This document shows, piece by piece, positions 21,861-31,807 of a DNA stretch of 64,000 nucleotides; the stretch's first letter is position 1; each line of letters starts with the position of its first letter. The notes under the pieces were generated by a model, which was not told where the DNA came from, made no database searches, and saw only the letters and a program-made list of their open reading frames with translations. Location: the NCBI GenBank assembly GCA_009829735.1, contig CM020620.1:25022020-25086019 (forward strand). The letters run 5' to 3'. This DNA comes from Pyropia yezoensis (taxonomy: Eukaryota > Rhodophyta > Bangiophyceae > Bangiales > Bangiaceae). The translations under genes were made by a program, and so were the position numbers.

Positions 21861-24074
21861 TCATCGTGGCGCGGGGAGAGCCACTGCCATCGGCCCAGGC
21901 GACGCGGGCACAGCCACTCTCATCGGTCGAGGCGACGCGGCGCTCTTGGCACTGGCGGTGGGGGCCGGGCGGGACGGGGCAGGAAAGTAGACAACTTGGG
22001 GTGGGGGTAGGGTCGATCCACCGCGCCCGCAGTGGTGTGGGCGGTAGGGAGTTGTCCGCTGCGATGCCCACCGCGGCGATGACCGGCTCACTCGAGCGCC
22101 CCTTGAAAGGGCCGTTTGCGACATGGCGCCTCGGCGACAGGGGTCAAGGGGCGGAGAGGGGAATAAGGGGGTGTGGTGAGCGGACGGGGAAGGGGCCGCC
22201 GGGGTGCGCGGGCGCCGCACCTCCCCCCCCCCCATGTGCAGAGGTCGGCTTGAGTGGCTGCCGCACTGAAGACGAAACCAATTAGATGGTCCGTGCGGGG
22301 GTGGACCCACGGCTGTCAACGGGTATGCTTGGCGACGCATGGACCGCCTCCACGCGGACCAGGCACGGCGGCCAGCGTCAAATACAAAAAAAAAAGACGT
22401 ACGGTCTTTTGTCGATGGCACCCACGCACGGGAGGATTTGTTGCCGCCCCACCCCGCCGGCCGCCGCGCGCCGCCGCGATGGTCGCGCCTAATCACCGCC
22501 CCCCCCCCCCGCCGCCCCCTCCCCCCCTCCGCCCCCCCGTACCACCCCCCCCCGCGACGATCCCCCCGGTCCCCCCCCCCCCGCCGGTCATCTCCCCCCC
22601 GGCCACGTCCCCCTCCCCGGCCGCGCCCACGACCCCGGCCGCGCCCACGGCCAGTGTCCACGGAAAAGCCGGCGCCCGCGGTGTAGCCCTCCTTGCGGTC
22701 AAAGTTGGCCGCCAGCACCGTTGCGCGGGCAGAGAGCCCCTTGGTCAGGTCCACCACCTGCTCGTACACAGACGGACACGGCGTGCGCAGGTGCACGTGG
22801 CTCGCGGAAGCGTCCATGGTGGCATCAAGGCTGGCCTGGCGGATCAGGTTGACCACCCACTTCTCGGCCTCGGGGGGCGTCATGGCCAGCTTGTCCGCCA
22901 GCGCCGCAATGTCCATCACAGCGTGGAGGCGGGCGTACGTCTCAAAGGTAGTCACCCGAGCAGCATCCACAAACGCATCGCGGGACGACTCGAGAAAGTA
23001 GTCGGCCGACAGAGTGGCCGCGCACTTGGCCAAGATGTGCTCGGCACCTTCAAAGTCAAAGTCCACGTACAAGCACGTCACGAAATCCGTGACGGGGTCC
23101 TTGAACGTGTACGACTCCTGCTTAACAAGACGTACCAGGTCGGACATGGCGCTCCGGCGGCGGGGGGCAGACATGGTGCGCGACGCGATCACCGCGACAG
23201 CGAGGTAGCGGATGATGTGAGGGCAATTGGTCTGGATGGCGTTGAGGTACTTCTCCGAAAAGAGCAGCTCGACCAGCCCGTCGGGGCCGTCAGGGTGGGA
23301 AAAGTAGACAAAGAGGGCCCAGTGGATGAGCCAGCACCGCGCCTGCAGCTGCTGCAGAGGGTTGAGCGGCGTCGCCGTCTTCACAGCATCGATCGCATCC
23401 TTGAGCGCGTTGAGGTCGTTGAGTGCGCCAGGCCACTCAGCCATGAGGATGTGAGAAGCAAGGGACCCCCACAGTGCCGAAAGGGTGCGCTCCCCCTCAG
23501 GCGCGAGCGCGCGGAAAACGCGCAGGTGGTCGCCCGCAGCCTCATAGTTGCCACACTCAAACTGGAACTTGCCCAGGTCGTACAGCACGTCCACCGTGTC
23601 CGCGGTGATGGTGCCGCCAGAAGAGGCCGTGAGGCCAGCCAGTGTCAGCGCGCCGCCTCCGCTGGCCGTCGCGGCCGCCGCCATCGCGTCGGGATCCTGC
23701 AGCAGCTTGAGGAGGGGCTCCGCCTCCGCCTCGAGCTCCTGCAACACCATAATGACTCGGTTGCGACGTCCGGCCATGGCTGCCGGTGCATCCGCGCCGC
23801 CGTGAAGCTCAGAATAGATCTCCATCGCAAAGTCCACCATGTGCGTCGGCTCAATGACGTTAAGCTTCGCCGCCAGCATGTCCTCGTCAGCAAACGCGCC
23901 CGACGTGTGTGCAAACTCCACAAGCGGGTAGACCAGGTGGCGGTCGAGGAACTCGGCCAGAATGGGTGTCAGATCGGTGGGCGTTGACGCGCTTGCCGTG
24001 TCTGGCGCAACAGACAGTTTGGTGCCCCCAGGGGGGGGCGCGATGCCGTCCAACGGCGCGCCGGCCATCGCCAT
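21861..24074 (-). CDS. EIF3E: Translation initiation factor eIF3 subunit e (INT6)
   Basis: The open frame starts at the ATG at 24072-24074. Residues 33-460 match eIF3e throughout: the N-terminal DLTPILAEFLDRHLVYPLVEF block, helical repeats, and the PCI/PINT region at about 245-420 (CWLIHWALFVYFSHPDG, NCPHIIRYLAVAVI, then VVNLIRQASLDATMD). eIF3e is part of the eIF3 complex on the 40S ribosome in the cytoplasm. A Gly/Arg RGG-type tail (about 474-545) is added after the usual end. The frame stays open to 21861, but the last 200 residues (below about 22440) look non-coding. An 11-12 base C/G run at 22499-22510 decides the end: one base more or less would place a TGA at 22493-22495, right after the RGG tail. 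The core is certain, the C-terminus is not. Confidence 0.9.
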   Translation of the reverse strand: MAMAGAPLDGIAPPPGGTKLSVAPDTASASTPTDLTPILAEFLDRHLVYPLVEFAHTSGAFADEDMLAAKLNVIEPTHMVDFAMEIYSELHGGADAPAAMAGRRNRVIMVLQELEAEAEPLLKLLQDPDAMAAAATASGGGALTLAGLTASSGGTITADTVDVLYDLGKFQFECGNYEAAGDHLRVFRALAPEGERTLSALWGSLASHILMAEWPGALNDLNALKDAIDAVKTATPLNPLQQLQARCWLIHWALFVYFSHPDGPDGLVELLFSEKYLNAIQTNCPHIIRYLAVAVIASRTMSAPRRRSAMSDLVRLVKQESYTFKDPVTDFVTCLYVDFDFEGAEHILAKCAATLSADYFLESSRDAFVDAARVTTFETYARLHAVMDIAALADKLAMTPPEAEKWVVNLIRQASLDATMDASASHVHLRTPCPSVYEQVVDLTKGLSARATVLAANFDRKEGYTAGAGFSVDTGRGRGRGRGRGRGGGRGRGGDDRRGGGDRGDRRGGGWYGGAEGGRGRRGGGAVIRRDHRGGARRPAGWGGNKSSRAWVPSTKDRTSFFFVFDAGRRAWSAWRRSMRRQAYPLTAVGPPPHGPSNWFRLQCGSHSSRPLHMGGGEVRRPRTPAAPSPSAHHTPLFPSPPLDPCRRGAMSQTALSRGARVSRSSPRWASQRTTPYRPHHCGRGGSTLPPPQVVYFPAPSRPAPTASAKSAASPRPMRVAVPASPGPMAVALPAPR

Positions 24075-24456
24075 CGCACCAGTGCCAACAAGAGCAATAC
24101 TCGCGTAGGTACGCTAGCGAAAAAAGTGATAACGAGGCCGCAACCAGGAAGAGGCAACGGGCAGCGTCGTGGGGCGGACAATGCAACGGCGTGACGTTGC
24201 CATGTGCGAGATGCAGCTTCGGGCGACGTCGACGGCGCGCCGACTGGAAGTTTCACGCCATTGCATGAAACGGACACGACTTGATACAATTCGTGTGGTT
24301 GGACGACCTGTTTCTTTAGGCATTAAAAGCAACGAATGTACTCTGAAAGTGACTGAGGTACTTTGCATTGGCACTTCGCCTGGTGGCCCCTCCGTCATAC
24401 TTGCTACGCGCCGACACTCTCTTATTTAATTACTTATTAATTTTAATTGCTATATA
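24075..24456. other. Intergenic 5' of eIF3e
   Basis: 380 bp, becoming AT-rich toward 24456. Short frames on both strands show no domain. Confidence 0.4.
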
Positions 24457-25046
24457 GATTAATCTATAGATTAAATTATCTGGGGCTCTGAGCTTCTAGA
24501 TTAATCAAGAACAGTTTCTGTATTGATACCACGTACATTCCTGATTTCGAGGCAATTGCGGCTACAATTGTTCGACTGAGACTGGCTGTTGTCTCACCTG
24601 AACCCTTCTCCTCATCGCACAAAAGTCCCCCCTCGGAGCGCCAGCGGGCCAACATTGTCGGAGTCACGGGGTGGCTCCCAGTGACACAAGGAACTCTTTC
24701 TTCCTCCAGCCTATCCATACCGCGCCCGCCCTCACCCACACTATCGGTTGCACCACCACTCTCCCCATCCTCTGCACCAACTGAACCAAAGAAGTCGAGG
24801 TCGTCCTCGCTCATGTTGACGCCGTCCAGGAGCTTGAGGTTCATGTGCACAAACATTAGCTTGGCCACCTTGTCGTGGGTCAACTTGTTCCGGATGAGGG
24901 AGTGGATAGACTTCTGCGTTGAGAAGGACCTCTCCACAGCGCGAATTCAGTCGATCCTGGACCTGACTTATTATTATACTTATCAATGTTGATTAAATGC
25001 AATAAAACAAAAATTAAAACGTATTGATTTAATCTATAGATTAATC
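24457..25046. mobile_element. Remnant of a hAT transposon in an AT-rich island
   Basis: A 20-bp perfect inverted repeat, GATTAATCTATAGATTAAAT at 24457-24476 and its reverse complement at 25027-25046, brackets a 590-bp AT-rich unit. Inside it lies a minus-strand frame with the hAT transposase C-terminal motif. The repeat contains the 14-bp palindrome TAATCTATAGATTA, which recurs in shorter form at 38762-38777. Target-site duplications of 8 bp, as hAT elements make, could not be confirmed, so the bracket may be an older insertion scar rather than the true element ends. Confidence 0.55.
24476..24937 (-). pseudogene. hAT-family transposase C-terminal (dimerisation) fragment
   Basis: The minus frame begins in the motif AVERSFSTQKSIHSLIRNKL and continues with KVAKLMFVHMNLKLLDG. 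That is the conserved end of the hAT dimerisation region, where ERxFS and the I/L-rich helix are diagnostic. A stop lies a few codons upstream, so the catalytic core is missing. The remaining 100 codons have no known motif. The fragment cannot be active. Confidence 0.7.
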
Positions 25047-26214
25047 AAGTCAAAATCAAAAAAACGTTACGTTTTTGCCAACCATGACTTGTCGGGGTGG
25101 CGAACTCGGCACTGCAGCTGGCTTTGCAGGCGGTCTCTAGGAGGCCCTCGCACAGACCGAATGGTGGTGGTGGGTGTGGCTAAGAAGGCGGAACGATGGC
25201 CACGGCTGGGGAGGCATTGGCAGCAGGGGATACGTGGACCAGCGGTAGCACGATGGCGGTGGCGGTGGTGGTAGTGGTGATTGCAACGGCAGCGGCGGCA
25301 GCGGCGGCGCTGGCCCAGCGGGCGGTGACATTGGCAAAGCGGGATATGGGCTAAAAGCGGCTCGGCGGCTGCGCCCCCGGCCCCTTTTTCTCCCTCGGCG
25401 CGGCCTATTCTCTTGGGGGGGGTGGGGGCAGGCACCCGTGCAAGGAGAGCGCAGCGGGGAGGTGCTGGGGGCACGAGTGTTGGAGGGGGGCGGGGTGCGG
25501 GGTGCGGTACAGGGGGTGGACGAGAGGATGTGGAGAGGGTAGGGCACGAGAGGTTGTGCGGGGAGTGAGCAAGACCGGGGGAGGCCGCAGTGGGGGATAA
25601 CAGGAGGTGGGGACGCAGTGGCGGGGGAGACCAGGAGGAGGGGACGCAGTGGCGGGGTAGACCAGGAGGAGGGAACGCAGTGGCTGGGGAGAACAGGAGG
25701 GGACGCAGTAGGGGGAACGGAGGCGCGGTCGGGGACCGGCATGTTGAGCTCTGCCCTTTCGATGCACCCGACCCGGACCTCACATCCACTAGGGCTTTAC
25801 GCGCGTGGCGCGCTGTCCCAGCGCCGCAGCAGCGGTGGGGCGTGATGTCTCACGCGGTCCCTCTGGCTGACGCGCACCGTGCCGGCGGCGGCGTCCACCG
25901 CAGCCGCCACCCCGCGGCGCACGTACCGCGGCGCGCGCGCGGGGCGTGTCGAGGCCCTGTGCTGGAGCCTCGGTCATTGGACGGTGGTGGCGCACGGGGG
26001 CGAGGCTGGATGGGGCGCCCACTGGGCTGGCCTCCGCCGCACTACTCCCACCGCTGCCACCTGAAGTACTATCGTCACCCTATCTCTGACGACTGGGGCC
26101 GTTCCCTTGCATCCTCTGTCCCCGCCGCCAGAGGAGAGGGCGGCGGCAGCGCGACGTTTTCGAGGCGTGTGGGGACCAAAGACGGTGGCCGCGGCGGTTG
26201 CTTTATATATGTCA
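25047..26214. other. Intergenic, Pro-coding-like low complexity, no gene
   Basis: 1.17 kb, purine-rich on the plus strand in its middle part. Long Pro-rich frames on minus arise from simple sequence. A short tandem array lies at 25614-25712. Confidence 0.45.
25614..25712. repeat. About 31-bp tandem repeat, three to four imperfect copies
   Basis: The unit ACGCAGTGGCGGGGGAGACC... recurs with small changes at about 25614, 25645 and 25675, and partly after 25700. It lies in non-coding DNA. Confidence 0.6.
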
Positions 26215-27832
26215 TCACGCGCTGACCGCGTCGAGCGCCGCGAGCGTCTCGTCGTAAAAGGCGCCAACCGCGGCCGGGTCGCCGAGCATCTTGAGCATCC
26301 CCGACTTGACGTTGCCGTCAATGTAGTAGGCGCCATTGTCCAACGCGTCGGCGCCCGCCACCGCCGCGCGGACGGACGTGACGGCGCCCTCGGGGGGCGT
26401 CTTCAAGCCCGCTACCTTGACGGCCCGGGCGGCCAGCCCCGCGGGGGGCGTGCCCATACGGCCCGCCAGCCAGCCAGGCAGCAGGTACCGCCCCAGCTCC
26501 GTCGCCACCACCCCCGGGTGCACCGACACGGCCGTCACGCCAGTGGCGGCGGCGGCCTCGCGGGCCGCCAGGCCCGCCGCCCACACCGCGTTGGCCAGCT
26601 TGGACTCCCCGTATTGCACCCACCGCTTGTACGAGGTGAAAGGCGCCGCAGTGGGGGCGGTGCGGACGTTGGGCAGGGGGAGGGCGGTGTAGCGCGAGGC
26701 GATCAACGCGGCGGTGGAGGAGACAAACACCGCTCGCCCGGGTCCCGCCGCCGTGCCATCCGCGGAGGTGCCGCCCGCGCGCAGAGCGGGGAGGAGGGTG
26801 CGGGTCATGGCCGCATGGGAGAGGTGGTTGATGGCTAGTGAGGGGGGCGGGGGGGGGGCAGGCAAGGCAGACACATGCAACGCAAAACATGCGGGGAGCA
26901 CCACAAAGCAACCAGGTTAGTGTCTGCCAGTCCGCTGTCCATGAAGGGAATGGGGGAACAATCCCCCACTGCCACTGCTTGACTGCCCGACGGCCCCCGT
27001 CAACACCACGCTCGGCATGGAAGGCCGCCCGACACCCGACAAACACCAGAAGCAGCACGGACCCCACCTGACACTTGCCAAACACGCGGCCGCACCCGTT
27101 CCCGACCGCCCCCCCTGCCTTCTCCCTAACCCTTCCGACTCAAGACACCCATCCCCCCGCGCCCTCATCCATACCCATTTGCTTCTCAAATCCATCCTCG
27201 GTCACTGCCTGTGGGCACGCCATGACGCCAGCATTGGCCACAAACAGGTCAAGCCCGCAGCCCGCCACGCGGTCCAGAGCCGCCACCGCCTCTTCCGCTG
27301 CCGCTACTGCCGACGCAACGCTCTCCAGCTCCACCTGCACGAGCACCGTTGCGGCGGCGAGGCGCGGGTTGGCGGCCAACTCCCCGTCTGACCCCAGCAG
27401 CCGCGCCCGTGCCTTTTCCGTATCCCGCACCGCCACCACCAGGCAGCGCAGGTCGGGGTAGAGCTGCCCTAGCGCCGCTACCGTCTCGGCGCCAATGCCG
27501 CCAGACGCACCGGTGATGAGGGCCGTGTGGATGGGCCGCACGCCCCGCAGGCCGCGGGTGGCCCGGTGGGTGGCGGCGGCGGGGACTGGCAGCAGGGGGG
27601 CGGGTGGGGGGGGGGCCGCCACCGATGCCCGGAGGGGGGCCCGGCGGGCAGCGGCAGCGGCGGCAGCGGCTGCGTCGACACCGCCATTGGCAGTGGCGGC
27701 ACGACGAGGAAAGAAGGCCAGGGAAGGGGGAGGGGCAGGTCGCAGCGCAGAGGGGCACGGCGCCCCGACGGTGCCAGTCACCCGGGAGCCACAGAAGAGA
27801 CCGGTGGCCGTGGGGAGGAAAGCGGCAGCCAT
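26215..27832 (-). CDS. Plastid-type short-chain dehydrogenase/reductase, two exons
   Basis: Exon 1 (27175-27832) and exon 2 (26215-26834) join in frame (GTATGG donor, CTAG acceptor, phase 1) to about 425 residues. Residues 1-95 are Ala/Pro/Arg-rich and suggest a transit peptide. The Rossmann glycine motif TGASGGIG is at 107-114, and NAG follows at 200-202. INHLSHAAM, a classical SDR helix, directly follows the splice join. The catalytic Tyr-x3-Lys (YGESK, Tyr294 and Lys298) is preceded by VSST. The SVHPGVVATEL block is also typical. The layout resembles retinol-dehydrogenase-like and protochlorophyllide-reductase-like SDRs, which use NADP(H). The substrate cannot be told from sequence. SDR membership is certain. 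Confidence 0.88.
26835..27174 (-). other. Intron of the short-chain dehydrogenase gene
   Basis: 340 bp with a GTATGG donor and a CTAG acceptor after a C-rich tract. Without removal the reading frame ends shortly after the NAG motif. Confidence 0.75.
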
Positions 27833-28726
27833 GGTGAGGGTACAGGGGAGACGGCACAGACGGAAGGACCAGGGATGACGTTAAGTTGAACGGGTGGTAC
27901 AATCAAGAACAGAGTACCAGGTCAGTGATCAGGAGCGTAGTGTTCAGTGTGCCTCGGCGAGCATGCTGGAAGGAGACGTGAACAGACAGACCGGACGATG
28001 CTACAGTATTCTTCAACGGGGGGCTCGTGAGACCCGTTCAGCCTCACGCGGCTGGGCCAGTGGCCACTGCGAGGACCAGCATCGCGATCTACTCGTGCTG
28101 CATGAAGCGTACTTGATCTCACAACAAGCAACAATCATGGACAACTGTTTTTCGCCTTCAACTTAACCGCGTCAACATCATGGACGACATCCACCACGAA
28201 CGAGGAAAGTTGCAAAAGATCGAGTGATCTATTTAGGTGCTGGAGGGGCTACAACACCCAATCAGTGTCCGCGACAACGGGCGATGATGACTTGGCAGCT
28301 CCTCGACAGCGGCAGCGCTTGCTCCCAGAGCCGCGAGATGGGTCCCCCCGGTTTGCTCCCGACTCTTCCTCGTGGCGCCCAATCAGCATGGCCCCTCGGC
28401 GGTAAACTGTCAGAACCAGATATTCCGGGGCGCTTGAATGATCGTCCAGGCTCAACCGCCACTTTCGTCGCCGTGGTGCAGCCCGCGTCCTCGTGCCACG
28501 CCCCACGCCATGATGGTGAACGCAGCGATGATTGGGCAGGTAGCCCAGAAAAAACGGGTGCCGACATGGCCTGCTCGTCTGCTCATCGTGAACAGCGCGG
28601 CACGGCATGTGCAGCGTTTTGGCGCGCCCCCACGTTGCCCGCGGGCACGGCCGTGGGGGCTCACGACGAGCTGTTCGCCTCGTGAGATTTGGCGGCTGTG
28701 GTTTGTAGAGGCGGTGCACAACCCTC
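27833..28726. other. Intergenic, no gene seen
   Basis: 0.9 kb of mixed composition with only short frames. It is less GC-rich than its surroundings between 27890 and 28230. Confidence 0.4.
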
Positions 28727-29242
28727 TTGGCAACGCCCTGCGTTCGCGGGCCGCCCAGCTGTGCCCCGCACCGCCGCCGCTCGTCGAGCTCCTGCGGTGC
28801 GGCACAGAGACTGACAGCCTCGCTGGCGTGGGTACCAGCCAATGCGTCGCAGCGGACCATTGACATTGGGTCGCGGTACCTCGGCCTCCCCCTCGCCTCC
28901 CCCCCCCGCTCCACCCGTATTTCCCTTTACTGCCCGCTCTGCGGTGCGTGCCGCTCCTCGTCGGCCGCCGACCTGCTGCGTGCCCGCTGCAGTCGTTGCG
29001 CGCTTGTTCCGGGCCCGCCCGGTGCACGCCCCTGGTTCTGCTGTGGGGGTTGCTCGGTCGTCCCTGGATTGGCTTGTGCGTGCCGCGTATGCCACTGGTG
29101 CCGCCAGTCTGCCCGTGAGAAGTCGCGGGCTGGCTCCGCGGGCGCCGCTGCGCTGGACGCCTCTCCTGGCCCTCTGGCCGGGCACTTGAAGTGGACGTTG
29201 CTGCGGAGGGGGGGTGGTCGAACGTGCCCGCGCCCGCCTTGA
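28727..29242 (+). CDS. Cys-rich, possibly zinc-binding ORF, unrecognised
   Basis: An open frame of 171 codons, of which residues 68-128 are striking: CPLCGAC, then CSRC, CCGGC, CAC and CHWC within about 60 residues. The paired CxxC spacing suggests two or more structural zinc sites. The first 65 residues are Ser/Arg/Cys-rich and may not be coding, so the start is uncertain. A second open frame (28842-29189) overlaps and is Pro/Ala-rich. The ORF ends about 150 bp before the elongase start. No family recognised. Chance enrichment of Cys is possible in TGC-rich DNA. Confidence 0.3.
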   Translation: MATPCVRGPPSCAPHRRRSSSSCGAAQRLTASLAWVPANASQRTIDIGSRYLGLPLASPPRSTRISLYCPLCGACRSSSAADLLRARCSRCALVPGPPGARPWFCCGGCSVVPGLACACRVCHWCRQSAREKSRAGSAGAAALDASPGPLAGHLKWTLLRRGGGRTCPRPP

Positions 29243-29392
29243 CGCCTTTTGTCGTCTCGTGCCTGCCACCTGCTCGGCGCCTGCCTTGCCCGCTGCGTCG
29301 AACTTCTCGCCCCTACTGCTTGCAGCAGCTCCTCTGCTCTGGCCGCCGGACGCTTCCTCACCTGGGCTCGACGCCGTGCACGCGTTCCCACC

Positions 29393-30244
29393 ATGGAGGC
29401 TGACTTGTGGGCATCGGGTGGCTTCCCGGTTCGGCTCGTCGAGAGGCTCTCATCTGCTCTTGATGGCCTCCGTTCTTGGCGCTTCACTCCCGGGGTGACG
29501 GCGCTCTCCAGCCCCGCGTGGCCCGCCATCACCATTGTTGTTTATGTGGCTGCTCTGCTATGGGGTCAGCGTGCGATGATGCCCCGCAAGCCTCCACAAC
29601 TGCGCAAGCTGCTGGTCGTCCACAACGCCCTCTGTGCGGCTGTGTCAGCGGTGCTGTTTGGGTCCCTGGCATGGGTGCTTGCGGCTAAGGCACCGACGAC
29701 TAGCCTTCACCAGCTGGTGTGTTCTCGCGCGTCGCACGAGGATGGGAGGCTGCAGGCACTTTACCATCTGAACTATCTTATGAAGTACTGGGAGCTGGGA
29801 GACACGGCGCTGCTCGTCATCCGCAAGAGGCGGGTCACCTTCCTTCACTCGTTTCATCATGCGGCCACGCTGGCCCTTGCCTACATTCACCTCGTCGAGC
29901 ACTCGGCTGTGCAGTGGGTGCCCATCTTCCTGAACGTTGGCGTCCACGTCCTGATGTACTCCTACTACGCAATGGCGGCTGCAGGCTTTCGCCCAGGGGT
30001 GGCCGTCAAGTCGTCGCTGACGGGGGTGCAAATTGCGCAGTTTGTCATTGGCGTGTCTGCTGCGTGCTACGGCTTTGCCACGTACGTCGCGGGCGGGTGG
30101 GACACGGGTGCTTGCTGGGGGACCCAGTTTGGTGCGGCGTCGGGCATTGGTGTCCTGGGCCTCTACTTGGTTCTGTTCGTGCGCTTTTACCGGCAGACGT
30201 ACTTGCTAGCGGGCCGCGAGCCAGCGGAGAAGAAAGCAGAGTGA
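29393..30244 (+). CDS. ELO-family very-long-chain fatty acid elongase
   Basis: 283 residues from the ATG at 29393, which sits in a strong CCACCATGG context. Earlier in-frame codons give an untypical N-terminus. The ELO histidine box HSFHH is at residues 152-156, preceded by KYWELGDTALLVIRKRRVTFLH. The second signature NVGVHVLMYSYYAMAA follows. About seven hydrophobic segments and the Lys-rich end (EKKAE), which can act as an ER retrieval signal, fit an ER membrane condensing enzyme. It adds C2 units from malonyl-CoA to long acyl-CoAs. Length agrees with the family (270-310). It is a single exon. Chain-length specificity cannot be read from the sequence. Confidence 0.93.
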   Translation: MEADLWASGGFPVRLVERLSSALDGLRSWRFTPGVTALSSPAWPAITIVVYVAALLWGQRAMMPRKPPQLRKLLVVHNALCAAVSAVLFGSLAWVLAAKAPTTSLHQLVCSRASHEDGRLQALYHLNYLMKYWELGDTALLVIRKRRVTFLHSFHHAATLALAYIHLVEHSAVQWVPIFLNVGVHVLMYSYYAMAAAGFRPGVAVKSSLTGVQIAQFVIGVSAACYGFATYVAGGWDTGACWGTQFGAASGIGVLGLYLVLFVRFYRQTYLLAGREPAEKKAE

Positions 30245-30284
30245 TCAACGAGGGAGTGAAGGGGGTGGGGGTTGGCGTCAGTAC

Positions 30285-30358
30285 GTACTGGGCATACTGG
30301 TGGGTTTTGCATCGGCGTGCAGTACTGGGCATGCTGGTGGGTTTTGCATCGGCGTGCG
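30285..30358. repeat. 37-bp tandem duplication in the elongase 3' region
   Basis: GTACTGGGCATACTGGTGGG and the next 17 bases (30285-30321) are repeated directly at 30322-30358, with one A/G difference and one at the end. It lies 40 bp after the stop, probably in the 3' UTR. Confidence 0.8.
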
Positions 30359-30964
30359 GTCGTGGTTGCTGTCTATCTTGTTCTTTTCCTGTCGTATTTC
30401 TGTCCACGGCTGGTGATGTACCTGGGTGCTGATGGGCCACACATACGGAAAGAAGGTCGCTGTCCAAGGCGTGTTGCTCTTCGTGGAGGAGGCCCTCGTG
30501 CGCGGGCGAAGGCTAACGCTCGTGTGCGCGGCAGCCCGTACAACCTTGCGCTGTCCGTGCTGCTGATGGAAAAGAGGCTGCACGGCATGTTGGTAGAACT
30601 GGCGCGATGGTGGCGCGTCAGTGTCGCGGTAATGTAACAGAGATACACAGTGACGAACTGGAAGTGCACACCTGCTTCCGGTCATGTTCCTTGTACAGCT
30701 TGGCCCTCTTGCCCCGGAGAGAAGCAAGACAGGGATGATACGTTGATGGCGGGTCAGGCTCAGAGGAAATAGAACCATAAAAAACATAGACAGAGGGAGC
30801 CGCGATCCAGCTCGACGGCGTCACTGGGTGCCGGCCCCACCGTGTCATCCACCCGCCCTTCGTTTCCTTATCCCCCCATCCTCCCCTCGACCTCCGGCAC
30901 ATCCCTTCATACAACCTCCTACAACAACCTTCCAGTCGAGGCAGTAGTGTCCAATGACACGCGT
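30359..30964. other. Intergenic between two convergent genes
   Basis: 600 bp that must hold the elongase 3' end and the 3' end of the LEA-like gene. No ORF with recognisable features. Confidence 0.4.
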
Positions 30965-31807
30965 CTACAACTTCTTGCCCTCTTCGGCGGCCTCGGTTGC
31001 CGCAACGGCATCCGAAATAGACGTTATCTGCGCGCCGGCAGGCACGGAGGCACTCGCCGTCCTGTCCACCGCTACGTCGGCAGTGACAGTCTCCTTCACC
31101 GCCTGAGCCGCGTCCTCCACCTTGTCCGCAGCCGTGTCCGCCGCGCTCTGGGCCTTGGCGGCCAACTCGTCCGCCTGTGCCTGTGCCTTGACGGCCACGG
31201 CCTCGCCAGACGAGGCCGCCTCGGCGGCCATGGTATCGGCCTTCGCATCCACCTGACGGGCGGCGCCTGCATGCTCCGACGCCTGAGCGTCGGCGCGGGC
31301 ACTCACGTCCGCGGCCTTCGCCTCGACCGTTTCCGCCGCCGATGCAATACCGTCGGCGGCGGCGCTGACGCCACCCGCCACTTTTCCGAGCGCCGCCTTG
31401 GCCGCCGCGTTGACCCGTACCTTGGCCTCCTTGGCCTCGGGGGTGGACAAGTCGGCGGCCGCCTCTGACGGGCTCACCGTGTCACCCAGCAGCGCCGCCG
31501 CGGTAGAGCCGCCGTGGACACCAGAACCTGCAGACACGTCGCCCACAGGGGGGGTGGGCGCCGTGTGCGTCGCCACCGGACCGCCGAGGGCAGACCCGAC
31601 AACCGGCAGCGTGGGCGTCGACACGGGGGCAGCAGCGGTGGTGGTGGTGGCGGTGGGGGCGGTGGCAGTGACAGGGGTGTCAGGGGCCGCATTGTCCACG
31701 GCGTCGGCAGCGTTGTGGAGGGTATCGGAGATGCGGGCGCCCACATCTGCAGCCGCCGCGGTGGCGCTGTCACGCAGCTCGTGGGCCTTGTTCGCCATGC
31801 TGTCCAT
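30965..31807 (-). CDS. Ala-rich LEA-like (late embryogenesis abundant) helical protein
   Basis: 280 residues from the ATG at 31805-31807 (MDSMANKAHELRDSATAAA). The protein is rich in Ala, Asp, Glu, Lys, Thr and Val, with almost no aromatic residues. The C-terminal two thirds consist of repeated amphipathic 11-residue-like turns (such as AAAKAALGKVAGGVSAAADG and ADELAAKAQSAADTAADKVE), as in group 3 LEA proteins. These are disordered in water and fold into helices on drying, protecting membranes and enzymes. This fits an intertidal organism, which is inference. The open frame extends upstream to 32323 without features, so the MDS start is preferred. It could equally be another Ala-rich coiled-coil protein. 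Confidence 0.6.
   Translation of the reverse strand: MDSMANKAHELRDSATAAAADVGARISDTLHNAADAVDNAAPDTPVTATAPTATTTTAAAPVSTPTLPVVGSALGGPVATHTAPTPPVGDVSAGSGVHGGSTAAALLGDTVSPSEAAADLSTPEAKEAKVRVNAAAKAALGKVAGGVSAAADGIASAAETVEAKAADVSARADAQASEHAGAARQVDAKADTMAAEAASSGEAVAVKAQAQADELAAKAQSAADTAADKVEDAAQAVKETVTADVAVDRTASASVPAGAQITSISDAVAATEAAEEGKKL

Noticed and set aside
22254-23987. 577-codon plus-strand ORF opposite eIF3e
   Set aside because: Arg/His/Val-rich complement of a strongly conserved eIF3e sequence; no domain of its own.
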